Positions 56,053-64,000 of a stretch of 64,000 bases of DNA are shown in pieces. Positions within the stretch are counted from its first letter, which is position 1. Every line of letters starts with the position of its first letter. A program made the translations under genes and the position numbers. The notes beneath the pieces are model-generated. The model saw only the letters and a program-made list of their open reading frames with translations, made no database searches and was not told the DNA's origin. Source of the stretch: JAKAGZ01 sp963748105 (GTDB lineage: Bacteria > Bacteroidota > Ignavibacteria > Ignavibacteriales > Ignavibacteriaceae); contig CAVVHP010000019.1 of assembly GCA_963748105.1 (NCBI GenBank), forward strand, positions 1-64,000. Direction: 5' to 3'.

Positions 56053-56658
56053 TTACGGATGTTTCCCGGTTGGACTAAATTCATATTCGTCAAGTTCAAC
56101 ACCGTTGTTTTCAGCGTATCTTCCTATTGATGAACCGTGAGCAAATAAAACTAAAATTGTAATGTCATCCTCAAATTTTTGCGAAAGCAAAGCGATAAAT
56201 CCATCTGTAAAAACCCAGTAATACGAAGGGCCCAAATAGCTTCCATAATCATTTTCTTTTATCCAGATTTTATCCGCGTTGTATAACGGGCCAGATCTGT
56301 ATTCCGGTTTACCGAATTGATCGCTTAAATATTTCAATAAATGCAACAACTCATCTATAAATGAATCATCAGGTTTTATAATATAAGCGCCTTCGGCAAG
56401 TTTATTTTTTTTGAAAGTGTAGTCGACACGAGAATTAATTCCGGCTATTTCATCTTTATAGGAAATAGTTTCCACTCCAAAACCGATGAATTTCTGAAGG
56501 TAAAATGAAGACTCATTTTCTTTTACTTTTTCAATTGAACTATCCCAGGAAATATTTCTGAAATCAGGCAAAGAGGATGTAGAATCCTGAAGTGATGCGG
56601 CAAAATTATTCTCACAAAAAAAAAGAAAAACTATTACAGAATAAATTATTACTTTCAT
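56053..56658 (-). CDS. Secreted protein of unknown function
   Basis: A 201-residue protein with a signal peptide (about 20 residues, cleavage near NNFAAS). The mature part is rich in Tyr, Asp and Lys, with a hydrophobic stretch DDITILVLFAHGSSIGR near the end. I recognise no family. It lies 35 bp after the barrel gene at 56694-57356 on the same strand, so the two may be co-expressed envelope proteins. Confidence 0.65.
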   Translation of the reverse strand: MKVIIYSVIVFLFFCENNFAASLQDSTSSLPDFRNISWDSSIEKVKENESSFYLQKFIGFGVETISYKDEIAGINSRVDYTFKKNKLAEGAYIIKPDDSFIDELLHLLKYLSDQFGKPEYRSGPLYNADKIWIKENDYGSYLGPSYYWVFTDGFIALLSQKFEDDITILVLFAHGSSIGRYAENNGVELDEYEFSPTGKHP

Positions 56659-56693
56659 ATTAAAGTAACTCTAATTAAGAGTTCTGTAAATTA

Positions 56694-57356
56694 TTAAAAC
56701 ACTATCCCAAACGAAGCGGAAATTTCAGGACTACTGTAATTCTTTTCGAATCCAACACGCTCTTTAAAATCTGTTACAAAGTAATAACCTCCTCTAATTC
56801 CAAGCATAAATAATCTGCTGAGGCTAACATCAATTCCCGCTCCTAAAAAACTTCCGAATGCTGTTTCGGAAATTGATTGTGTTGTTACACTGCTGTTTAT
56901 TATTACATTAGTCGCATTGCCTAAAACAGGCCCGGCAAGCGCGGTAATATATGTCGTTACTTTATTCGAATTATTTACTTCAAATGGTTCATATTTTACC
57001 CCGAATAAAAAAGGTATTATTGTAGCTGATTGAGTCTTAACCGAACCGGCACTAACTAAAACGTCCGCGCTTACATTTAATAAACCGGAAAATACGGTTA
57101 GTCCTAAATCATTATTTAACCATCTTGTATATGAAACAGCACCCAGTAAGCCTTTGTTGCCGCTTTTTACAGCGACTCCTCTAATACTAAAATTATTTTC
57201 AGAAGTGAACTTAGTCATAAGCCCTATTCTTATTTCGATATTGTTTTCAGTTCTGAGTTTGCTGGAATTATTTTGTGCTTCATCGGTGGAAATTTGAGCA
57301 GTGGCAGTGTAGAAAAATAGGAGAAGAAGCGTTACTATTAAATTACCTTTTAACAT
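56694..57356 (-). CDS. Outer-membrane beta-barrel protein
   Basis: A 220-residue protein with a signal peptide ending near AQ (residue 21). About eight amphipathic strands follow (AVSYTRWLNNDLGLTVFSGL, LFMLGIRGGYYFVTDF), and the C-terminus FGIVF fits a barrel insertion signal. A Gly-rich turn pattern is typical. No enzyme motif. It may be a porin-like or structural envelope protein. Confidence 0.75.
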   Translation of the reverse strand: MLKGNLIVTLLLLFFYTATAQISTDEAQNNSSKLRTENNIEIRIGLMTKFTSENNFSIRGVAVKSGNKGLLGAVSYTRWLNNDLGLTVFSGLLNVSADVLVSAGSVKTQSATIIPFLFGVKYEPFEVNNSNKVTTYITALAGPVLGNATNVIINSSVTTQSISETAFGSFLGAGIDVSLSRLFMLGIRGGYYFVTDFKERVGFEKNYSSPEISASFGIVF

Positions 57357-57414
57357 AATGCCCCCTTTATATTAGGGATTCACCCGAAAGGCAAATCCCA
57401 TCATTAATGTAATT

Positions 57415-58347
57415 TTACATAACCAGAGCCATAATAGCTTTTTGAACGTGCAGCCTGTTTTCTGCTTCATCAAATATTACAGAGTTAGCTGAATCAGCCA
57501 CTTCGTTTACCACTTCATCTCCACGGTGAGCTGGCAGGCAATGCATGAATAAATAATCGTCCTTTGCATTTTTCACCAACCCAGGATTAACCTGGTATTC
57601 GGCAAATTTCTTTTTCCTTTCATCTGATTCCTTTTCCTGGCCCATGCTTGCCCAGACATCTGTATAAATAATATCAGCATTCTTTACAGCGTCAACCGGA
57701 TTATCCAGTATTTCAATTTTACTTCCCATATACTTGGCGTTTGCCTCTGAATTTTTCACGATTTCAGAATCCGGCTTGTAGCCTGACGGAGAAGCGATGG
57801 TGATATCCATTCCAACTTTTGAACAACCGTGCAGGAGACTGTGAGCCATATTATTTCCGTCACCTACATAGGCGAGTTTTAATCCGCAAAGTTCTCTTTT
57901 CTTTTCCAGAATTGTGAAAAGATCAGTCAATACCTGGCATGGGTGCAACAAATCAGTAAGTCCGTTTATAATAGGAATACTTCCATATTTTGCAAGATCA
58001 ACTACATCCTGGTGATCAAAAGTTCTGATCATAATTCCGCTTAAATATCTCGATAATACTTTTGCGGTATCTGAAATATTTTCACTCTTTTTTAACTGGA
58101 GATCATTCTGGTTAAAATAAAGTCCGATTCCACCAAGCTGGTAAATTCCAACTTCAAAAGATATTCTTGTTCTTGTTGAAGGTTTGGCAAAAATCATTCC
58201 CAGTGTTTTACCTTCCAGTACCCTGTGTGGCTGGCCTGTAATCACTTTTTCTTTCAGATTTTTACTAAGCTCAAATATCTGGTAAATTTCTTCCAGTGAC
58301 AGATCATTAATTGAAATTAAACTTTTTCCTTTCATATTTACTGACAT
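57415..58347 (-). CDS. argF: Ornithine carbamoyltransferase
   Basis: A 310-residue enzyme joining carbamoyl phosphate and ornithine to citrulline, or the reverse. The carbamoyl-phosphate site is FAKPSTRTRISFE (STRTR), then LLHPCQVLTDL (HPCQ) and the ornithine-specific MHCLPAHRGDEV. It lies next to the carbamate kinase gene (18 bp), so it may act in citrulline breakdown, yielding ATP. The catabolic form is usually called arcB; the sequence alone does not decide. Confidence 0.95.
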   Translation of the reverse strand: MSVNMKGKSLISINDLSLEEIYQIFELSKNLKEKVITGQPHRVLEGKTLGMIFAKPSTRTRISFEVGIYQLGGIGLYFNQNDLQLKKSENISDTAKVLSRYLSGIMIRTFDHQDVVDLAKYGSIPIINGLTDLLHPCQVLTDLFTILEKKRELCGLKLAYVGDGNNMAHSLLHGCSKVGMDITIASPSGYKPDSEIVKNSEANAKYMGSKIEILDNPVDAVKNADIIYTDVWASMGQEKESDERKKKFAEYQVNPGLVKNAKDDYLFMHCLPAHRGDEVVNEVADSANSVIFDEAENRLHVQKAIMALVM

Positions 58348-58364
58348 ATGTTTTCCCTTATTTT

Positions 58365-59309
58365 TCAGTTTATAATAATTCTGGTTCCACTTTTCGGATC
58401 ATTTAATTTTGCAGAATCCGTAATAATAGTTTCTTTGCCTCCGCGTTTTAAAAATCCTATTGCAGCTTTAATTTTGGGTTTCATACTTCCCTCACCAAAC
58501 TCTCCAGCCTCCAGGTATTTTTCTGCTTCGTCAATTGTAATTGTATCGAGTGCCTTTTGTCCCGGCTTATTAAAATTAATATATACCTTGGAGACATCGG
58601 TAAGCATATAAAAAGCATCTGCCCCGATCTCAGATGCAAGCAATGCTGAAGCTGAATCTTTATCAATTACCGCTTCAATACCCTGCAACAATTTATTTTC
58701 ATCCCTGTAAACCGGTATACCCCCTCCGCCGCTGGCAATTACTATGTTTCCTTTTGCAACCAGGCTCTTTATTGTTTTTTTATTTAGAATATCCAGCGGA
58801 TAAGGTGAAGCAACAACTCTTCGCCAGCCGCGTTTTCCCGCATCTTCTTTAAAAATCCAATTGTGATTTCTCATCAACAATTCCGCTTCTTCTTTCAGGA
58901 AGAATGCACCAACAGGTTTGGTCGGAGTTTGAAAAGCGGGGTCATCTTTGTCAACAAGCACCTGAGTAACAACTGTTACAACATTTTTCCTGATCTTATT
59001 CTCCGTCAGAACATTTCGCATTTCCCGTTCAACCATGTAACCAATTCCACCCTGCGAATCAGCAACACAAATATCGAGAGGCATTTTAGGAATTTTATAA
59101 ATTTTATATCCCGCATCATTGCGTAAAAAAATATTCCCTACCTGCGGCCCGTTGCCGTGTGTAATTACAAGGTTGTAATCATTTTTTAATAAACTTACCA
59201 GATTCTCACAACTATCGTGTGAGTTTTTATCCTGTTGCTGAATTGTACCAATTTCGCTCTCTCTTAAAAGAGCATTTCCACCAAGAGCGACTACTGCAAG
59301 TTTTTTCAT
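58365..59309 (-). CDS. arcC: Carbamate kinase
   Basis: A 314-residue amino-acid-kinase-family enzyme making ATP from carbamoyl phosphate. ALGGNALLRE is the ATP-binding start, VITHGNGPQVGN binds substrate, and VIASGGGGIPVYRDENKLLQ and EAVIDKDSASALLASEIGAD follow. The C-terminal FGEGSMKPKIKAAIGFL is diagnostic. It precedes the ornithine carbamoyltransferase in the operon. No arginine deiminase gene is in the window, so the substrate source (citrulline, agmatine or another ureide) is open. Confidence 0.95.
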   Translation of the reverse strand: MKKLAVVALGGNALLRESEIGTIQQQDKNSHDSCENLVSLLKNDYNLVITHGNGPQVGNIFLRNDAGYKIYKIPKMPLDICVADSQGGIGYMVEREMRNVLTENKIRKNVVTVVTQVLVDKDDPAFQTPTKPVGAFFLKEEAELLMRNHNWIFKEDAGKRGWRRVVASPYPLDILNKKTIKSLVAKGNIVIASGGGGIPVYRDENKLLQGIEAVIDKDSASALLASEIGADAFYMLTDVSKVYINFNKPGQKALDTITIDEAEKYLEAGEFGEGSMKPKIKAAIGFLKRGGKETIITDSAKLNDPKSGTRIIIN

Positions 59310-59569
59310 AATTTCCCGATAAAGTCTGTAATTTATTTTCCGTCAATAATAAAAAAATGGGAAGTAAAAATGATGATATGTTTAGCAATTCGTTAAATTT
59401 CTCCATTTTTCCCACGGTGAAGAATCAATATTGTTTAAATCTCCGACTTTAAATCTACTGACATTTACCCTCAAAATAAATCAAAAAAGTATATTCTGAA
59501 TTATGCCTGTTATAATTAGGGCTATTTTTATATCTTCATTCATAAGAAAAAGCCATTTTACTTTAATAT

Positions 59570-60166
59570 ATGAAAAACAAAACAGACCTGAACGATTGGC
59601 TACAGCCTGAAAATATGATCCGTCTATACTCAAGAGGCGCTTTCCCTATGGCTGATGAAATTACCGGTGAGATAAACTGGTATCTACCTGAAATTCGTAC
59701 TATAATTCCCCTCAATAATTACAATTTCCCACGTTCATTAAGAAAATCAATAAAAGAACAGAATTTTGAATTTCGTTGTGATTATAATTTCCTGCCTGTC
59801 GTAAATGCTTGTGCCAACAGGGAAAAAACCTGGATATCCAACAAACTTATTTCATCATATTTAAAATTGCAGGAACTTGGACACATCCACACAGTTGAGA
59901 CCTGGCAGGATGGTGAACTTGTAGGCGGGCTTTACGGAATTTCTTACGCGGGAGCATTTTTTGGTGAATCTATGTTTTCAAAAGTTTCGCAGGCATCAAA
60001 AGCTGCACTAATAAAGTTGATAGAACATTTAAATGAAAAGAATTTTGTTATGCTGGATGTCCAATACATAACTCCGCACCTGGAAATGTTTGGCTCTGTT
60101 GAAATTTCATTTGAAAAATATAACCAGCTTTTACAGTTAGCTTATTCGAGGGAATGTATATTTTAA
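59570..60166 (+). CDS. aat: Leucyl/phenylalanyl-tRNA-protein transferase
   Basis: A 198-residue N-end-rule enzyme that adds Leu or Phe to proteins starting with Lys or Arg. The family blocks are YSRGAFPMADE, INWYLPEIRTIIPL, HTVETWQDGELVGGLYGISY and GESMFSKVSQASKAALI. Its length is normal. Function depends on ClpS/ClpAP, not seen here. It is convergent with the M24 gene. Confidence 0.96.
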   Translation: MKNKTDLNDWLQPENMIRLYSRGAFPMADEITGEINWYLPEIRTIIPLNNYNFPRSLRKSIKEQNFEFRCDYNFLPVVNACANREKTWISNKLISSYLKLQELGHIHTVETWQDGELVGGLYGISYAGAFFGESMFSKVSQASKAALIKLIEHLNEKNFVMLDVQYITPHLEMFGSVEISFEKYNQLLQLAYSRECIF

Positions 60167-60194
60167 TTGAAGTTATACTTTGCCGGCAGAGAAA

Positions 60195-60219
60195 AATCCC
60201 TCCCTTTTAGAGAGGGATT
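60195..60219. terminator. Weak bidirectional hairpin between aat and the M24 gene
   Basis: The stem AATCCCTC with GAGGGATT closes a 9-nt loop and is followed by CAGGGAAAGTTTTTTATT. It can serve as a poor terminator for aat or be a REP-like element related in style to 52455-52513. Confidence 0.5.
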
Positions 60220-60232
60220 CAGGGAAAGTTTT

Positions 60233-61423
60233 TTATTTCACAAGTATTATTTCTTTCTGCGGATTTGATATAAATTTGCAACCGTTTTTCGTGATCACGA
60301 CCATTTCTTCTAATGTTGAAACACCGTAACCTTTAACAGGCAATCTAGGTTCAATAGTAAATACCTGGTTTTCTTCAACTTTCATGTAGGGAGTTTGTCC
60401 GTACCTTTCCCATCGCGGCAGTAATCCGCAGCCACCGTCGTGAACTTTTCTGCCAACCTGGTGTCCGAGACCGTGTGCGAATTCCTCGTAACCTTTTCCA
60501 GTTATATAATTGCGTGCAATATCATCAATATCACAACCAGCAACTCCCGGCTTAAGTGCATCAGCAACTTTTTGAATTGCATCTCTGATTATTTCAAATC
60601 CTTTTTGAACATCGGCAGGTGCTTTATCTTCCCCTTCCTTCAAAACATACCAGGTTCTCTGTAAATCGGAACAATAATCTTTGTACTTAATTCCGAAATC
60701 CATATTTACCATGTGCCCTCTTTCAACTTTCCTGTCAGTTGATCCGGAATGTGGACCGTGCGGATCTGGTCCCGTAAAAACGGCAGGACAATGATCTTCT
60801 TCCCAGGCAAGTTCAAAACCTTTTGCTTTAGCTGATGCCTTTACAAAATCTGAGATCTCATTTTCACTTACTCCCGGTCTGATAAAATTAGTAACTCCAT
60901 CAAAAATTATCAGGGTTTCTTTTATCGCTTCCTTTATTATTTCAAGTTCGGTTGTAGATTTCCTTCCTTTCAACGCTGAAATAATTTCCTCTGCCGAAAC
61001 AAGTTTATTTTCAAAACCTGTTCCTTTAAGATGTTCAACCAGGTTTAGATAAAGCCCGTGAGTCAGTCCGTCGGAAAGAACGGAACTTTGAGAATAATTA
61101 ATTGCAATTGATTTGGGATTTTTTTTCTCCAGATATTCCCTTAATGGTTCTCTCACAGATTTCAGGTAACCAATTACATTTTTGAATCCACTAATATTTT
61201 CAAAGTTTTCCTGTTCCATTGAACCAACAACAGCAGTTGTTTCTCCGTCTTTATTGATAATAAAAGCAGATTCCCAGGTGCTGTTTCTTCCCAAAATAAT
61301 TTCAAGTACAGGATCGGTTATGATTGAACTTTCTCTCACAAAAGTCATCCACATATCTATGTTTTTTTCATTCAGAATTTTTACTGCCTGGTCTATTTTT
61401 TCCTGCATAATTTTCTGATTCAT
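60233..61423 (-). CDS. M24-family metallopeptidase (Xaa-Pro aminopeptidase type)
   Basis: A 396-residue pita-bread-fold enzyme. The five metal ligands appear in order: MDFGIKYKDYCSDLQRTWYV (two Asp), HGLGHQVGRKVHDGG (His), FTIEPRLP (Glu) and TLEEMVVI (Glu). The N-terminal creatinase-like domain covers about residues 1-150. It cleaves N-terminal residues next to proline or related dipeptides; exact specificity not shown. No signal peptide. Confidence 0.92.
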   Translation of the reverse strand: MNQKIMQEKIDQAVKILNEKNIDMWMTFVRESSIITDPVLEIILGRNSTWESAFIINKDGETTAVVGSMEQENFENISGFKNVIGYLKSVREPLREYLEKKNPKSIAINYSQSSVLSDGLTHGLYLNLVEHLKGTGFENKLVSAEEIISALKGRKSTTELEIIKEAIKETLIIFDGVTNFIRPGVSENEISDFVKASAKAKGFELAWEEDHCPAVFTGPDPHGPHSGSTDRKVERGHMVNMDFGIKYKDYCSDLQRTWYVLKEGEDKAPADVQKGFEIIRDAIQKVADALKPGVAGCDIDDIARNYITGKGYEEFAHGLGHQVGRKVHDGGCGLLPRWERYGQTPYMKVEENQVFTIEPRLPVKGYGVSTLEEMVVITKNGCKFISNPQKEIILVK

Positions 61424-61729
61424 ATTATTTCCTCCATAAAATTCCGGAAATTGACAAAACTAAATTATAATTTATCAAATAACGTTAAAACTTACCAGAA
61501 AGCCGGAATTCCCGGACACAATTATGCAAAAAATTCGCCATAAGCGGTTAGTTTTTCATTAAAAAATCGCTAATTTTCATGCAGCAAAAACGGAGATTTT
61601 TGAATTTATCTCAGCGATTAAATTTTCATGAATTATCACAACATATTTTCCGCGAATAAAACATCACAAATCTCAATTTTAATTAAGGGGAAATCACTTA
61701 AAAACATTTAATGTTAAGAGGTTATTATT
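61424..61729. other. Divergent M24-gdhA intergenic region with a direct repeat
   Basis: No gene is visible in these 306 bp. ATTTTCATG occurs at 61573-61581 and again at 61622-61630, each close to a CGCTAA or GCGATTA motif. A regulatory site upstream of gdhA is possible but unproven. AGAGG before the gdhA start is a good ribosome binding site. Confidence 0.35.
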
Positions 61730-63070
61730 ATGTCCGACTATACACAAAAGCTGGTGGCAAGAGTAAAAATGCAGAATCAGAACGAACCAGAATTCCACCA
61801 GGCAGTTGAAGAGGTTGTTGAGTCATTTGACTTAGTTCTTGAGAGACACCCGGAATATAGATCATCAAAAATTTTAGAAAGAATGGTAGAACCTGAAAGA
61901 GTAATTATTTTCAGAGTTCCATGGATGGACGATCAGGGAGAAATTCACATCAATCGTGGTTACAGAATTGAAATGAACAGCGCAATTGGTCCGTACAAAG
62001 GCGGATTAAGATTTCACCCATCAGTGACAATAGGAATATTAAAATTTTTAGCTTTCGAGCAGGTATTTAAAAACAGTTTAACTACTCTGCCTATGGGCGG
62101 CGGTAAAGGCGGATCTGATTTTGATCCCAAAGGAAAAAGTGATAACGAAGTTATGAGATTCTGCCAGAGTTTTATGACAGAATTATTCAGACACATTGGT
62201 CCAAATACAGACGTTCCTGCCGGTGATATCGGTGTGGGCGGTAGAGAGATTGGCTACTTGTTTGGTCAGTATAAAAGATTAAGAAACGAATTTACAGGTG
62301 TTCTTACCGGTAAAGGATTACATTGGGGCGGCTCACTTATCAGGCCGGAAGCAACCGGATACGGAGCAGTTTATTTTGCTCATGAAATGTTGAAAACAAA
62401 AGGACACGATATTGAAGGTAAAACTTTTGCAGTTTCCGGTTTCGGAAATGTTGCATGGGGCGCCGTTCAGAAAATTACTCAGCTCGGCGGAAAAGTTGTT
62501 ACTATTTCTGGTCCCGATGGTTTTGTTTATGACAAAGACGGTATATCAGGTGAAAAGATCGATTATATGTTGAAGCTCCGTGCAAGTGCTAATGACAGAG
62601 TTAAAGATTTCGCCGATAAATTTAAGGTTGAATTTTTCGAAGGTAAAAAACCCTGGGGAGTCAAAGTTGACGTTGCTATGCCTTGCGCAACTCAAAATGA
62701 AATTGACGGAAATGATGCAAAAGAACTCGTTAAAAACGGTTGTAATTGTGTTTGCGAAGGAGCAAATATGCCAACAACTATCGAGGGCTATAAAGTATTC
62801 ACCGCGTCAAATATTCTTTACGCACCGGGCAAGGCCTCAAATGCAGGTGGTGTAGCTACTTCCGGACTCGAAATGTCACAGAATAGCATGCGCCTCCCAT
62901 GGTCAAGAGAAGAAGTTGATAGAAGATTACATGAAATAATGAAAAGAATTCACGATACCTGCGTTACAACCGCCGAGAAATATGGAACACCGGGTAACTA
63001 TGTTAATGGAGCTAATATTGCAGGCTTCCTTAAAGTTGCTGATGCAATGTTAGATCAGGGTCTGGTATAA
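61730..63070 (+). CDS. gdhA: Glutamate dehydrogenase (GdhA family)
   Basis: A 446-residue enzyme that makes glutamate from 2-oxoglutarate and ammonium. GYRIEMNSAIGPYKGGLRFH is the substrate-binding Lys block and PMGGGKGGSDFDPKG the catalytic region. NTDVPAGDIGVGGREIGYLF, VSGFGNVAWGAVQKITQLGG (coenzyme-binding) and GKASNAGGVATSGLEMSQNS follow. The length and GREIGYLFGQYK pattern point to the hexameric GdhA class; NADP preference is likely but not proven. A terminator follows. Confidence 0.97.
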   Translation: MSDYTQKLVARVKMQNQNEPEFHQAVEEVVESFDLVLERHPEYRSSKILERMVEPERVIIFRVPWMDDQGEIHINRGYRIEMNSAIGPYKGGLRFHPSVTIGILKFLAFEQVFKNSLTTLPMGGGKGGSDFDPKGKSDNEVMRFCQSFMTELFRHIGPNTDVPAGDIGVGGREIGYLFGQYKRLRNEFTGVLTGKGLHWGGSLIRPEATGYGAVYFAHEMLKTKGHDIEGKTFAVSGFGNVAWGAVQKITQLGGKVVTISGPDGFVYDKDGISGEKIDYMLKLRASANDRVKDFADKFKVEFFEGKKPWGVKVDVAMPCATQNEIDGNDAKELVKNGCNCVCEGANMPTTIEGYKVFTASNILYAPGKASNAGGVATSGLEMSQNSMRLPWSREEVDRRLHEIMKRIHDTCVTTAEKYGTPGNYVNGANIAGFLKVADAMLDQGLV

Positions 63071-63112
63071 TTTATTTTATTTCAGGCAAATTTATTTTAT
63101 TTTGTTCATTGA

Positions 63113-63150
63113 AAAGCGAAATTTCCTTAGCAGGTTATTTCGCTTTGTTT
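63113..63150 (+). terminator. Intrinsic terminator after gdhA
   Basis: The stem AAAGCGAAAT pairs with ATTTCGCTTT, the loop is 14 nt, and GTTTTTT follows. Confidence 0.88.
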
Positions 63151-63204
63151 TTTCTAAAAGCCGGATAATATATTTTGAATAATAAAGTTTCCAGTTCGTA
63201 TAAA

Positions 63205-64000
63205 ATGGATGAGAACCGACAGATTGAACTCGATGAATTTTTCGGGAACAGAATAAAAAAATTCCAGAGATTAATGCACTTCAAAATCAGGGAAATCCTC
63301 TTGGTATCAAGTATATACGATAACTATTTATTTGAAGAAGACGGAAGATTATATGAACTAATCAGACAGGAATATCAGAATTTAAATCTCAGTCACTCAC
63401 CGGAGATAACACACGTAACCAGCGGTAAAGAAGCAATAGAACTACTTACAAATGAAGATAATTTTGATCTTATAATAACAACCCTTCACATTGAGGACAT
63501 ACACGTAATAAGATTTGCACAGATGGTTCGTGAAGCAGGAATAAATACTCCCATTATTTTGCTTGCCTATGATAACAGGGAAAGGAAAGAACTTGTAACA
63601 CATTACGACACTTCAATTTTTGAGCGGATATTTATCTGGCAGGGTGATTATCACCTTTTAATTGGTATCATAAAATATATAGAAGACAGGCTGAATGTTG
63701 AAGATGATACAAAGACAGCGGGCGTCCAAACAATTATACTTGTAGAAGATAATGTAAAATTTTATTCTTCGTATCTCCCTCTTATTTATACTGAAATATT
63801 TAAACAATCCCAGAGACTGATATCCGAAGGAGTAAATTTAACTCACCGATTTTTGAGAATGCGCGCTCGTCCGAAAATTTTACTATGTACTACCTATGAA
63901 GAAGCCTGGGACTATTTTGATAAATATGAAGAATATATTCTTGGTTTAATTCTCGATATAAATTTTAAGCACAACGGTGAGAAAGATCCGGAAGCCGGAA
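63205..64000 (+). CDS. Tandem receiver-domain protein, probably N-terminus of a PEP synthase-like enzyme (cut by window end)
   Basis: About 265 residues are present and the frame is open at the edge. Two response-regulator-like receiver domains are visible. The first (about residues 27-145, EILLVSSIYDN to FERIFIWQGD) lacks the phospho-acceptor Asp in its third strand (DLIITTLH). The second (from TIILVEDNVKFYSSYL) keeps an acid pair and an Asp in LGLILDINF. The overall order resembles Bacteroidota-group proteins that carry such receivers ahead of a PPDK/PEP synthase catalytic part, but that part would lie beyond 64000. ATG at 63205 is used; a TTG at 63175 is possible. Confidence 0.6.
   Translation, partial: MDENRQIELDEFFGNRIKKFQRLMHFKIREILLVSSIYDNYLFEEDGRLYELIRQEYQNLNLSHSPEITHVTSGKEAIELLTNEDNFDLIITTLHIEDIHVIRFAQMVREAGINTPIILLAYDNRERKELVTHYDTSIFERIFIWQGDYHLLIGIIKYIEDRLNVEDDTKTAGVQTIILVEDNVKFYSSYLPLIYTEIFKQSQRLISEGVNLTHRFLRMRARPKILLCTTYEEAWDYFDKYEEYILGLILDINFKHNGEKDPEAG

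Noticed and set aside
1..64000. CRISPR array, prophage, insertion sequence or toxin-antitoxin pair
   Set aside because: No regular spaced repeats, cas genes, transposase, integrase, capsid or recognisable toxin-antitoxin genes were seen on either strand.

Overview
The window is AT-rich bacterial DNA from a Gram-negative organism. It has lipopolysaccharide genes (Kdo transferase, GT9 heptosyltransferase-like enzymes), outer-membrane barrels, a PorV/PorQ-family protein, a SufBCDSU system with a MIP18-type factor and a bacilliredoxin, and a DUF2721 protein. Together these suggest the Bacteroidota/Ignavibacteria neighbourhood. That is a judgement from remembered family resemblance; no phylogeny was run. 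I saw no rRNA, tRNA, CRISPR array, transposase, integrase or phage gene.

Layout. Positions 1-6902 form one huge inverted repeat, with arms of about 3.4 kb and a spacer of about 35 bp inside a GH13 (alpha-amylase family) gene. The right arm reads as intact genes: the GH13 3' part, a GT2 glycosyltransferase, a TIGR04282-type glycosyltransferase and two small membrane-protein genes. The left arm is the same DNA reversed, full of indels and substitutions, and begins exactly at the sequence edge. A fold-back read or assembly artefact is the likeliest explanation. From 6880 to 12115 come a TlpA-like lipoprotein (+), PorV/PorQ protein, gpmI and nhaA (-), and a small secreted protein (+). From 19006 down to 12124 on the minus strand runs the Fe-S operon sufB-C-D-S-U, MIP18/SufT-like, bacilliredoxin, Rrf2 regulator. 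From 19232 to 33587 (+) runs a tightly packed surface-polysaccharide cluster: GT2, GT9, GT4, methyltransferase, YfhO-like membrane protein, flippase, three more methyltransferase-type genes plus an FkbM enzyme, two further glycosyltransferases, and an FdtA-like ketoisomerase with its DegT-type aminotransferase. PriA with an upstream lipoprotein (-), a K+ channel/RCK protein (+), lysA (-), leuS, serS, a heterodimeric ABC exporter pair and fbp (+) follow. Then come a GT9 with waaA (LPS core), DinB, isoaspartyl peptidase, DUF2721, a fatty-acid desaturase, several envelope proteins, a YbaK and a GYD protein, ornithine carbamoyltransferase with carbamate kinase, aat, an M24 peptidase, gdhA, and the N-terminal part of a receiver-domain protein that I suspect is a PEP synthase-like enzyme.

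Sequence quality. At least eleven genes carry single-base frameshifts or a nonsense codon. These include essential genes (leuS four times, sufS, sufD, waaA), and the breaks usually lie in short homopolymers with intact family sequence on both sides. I read them as residual long-read errors, not pseudogenes, and give full-length gene spans across the breaks.

Working together. The polysaccharide cluster probably makes, methylates and exports an O-antigen-like glycan containing a 3-amino-3,6-dideoxyhexose. The LPS core genes near 49 kb could supply its anchor. The Suf operon builds Fe-S clusters, with a redox protein and a cluster-sensing regulator attached. No convincingly new system is visible. 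The most unusual points are the bacilliredoxin inside the suf operon, the methyltransferase-rich glycan locus, the altered filter of the K+ channel and the tandem receiver domains at the right edge.
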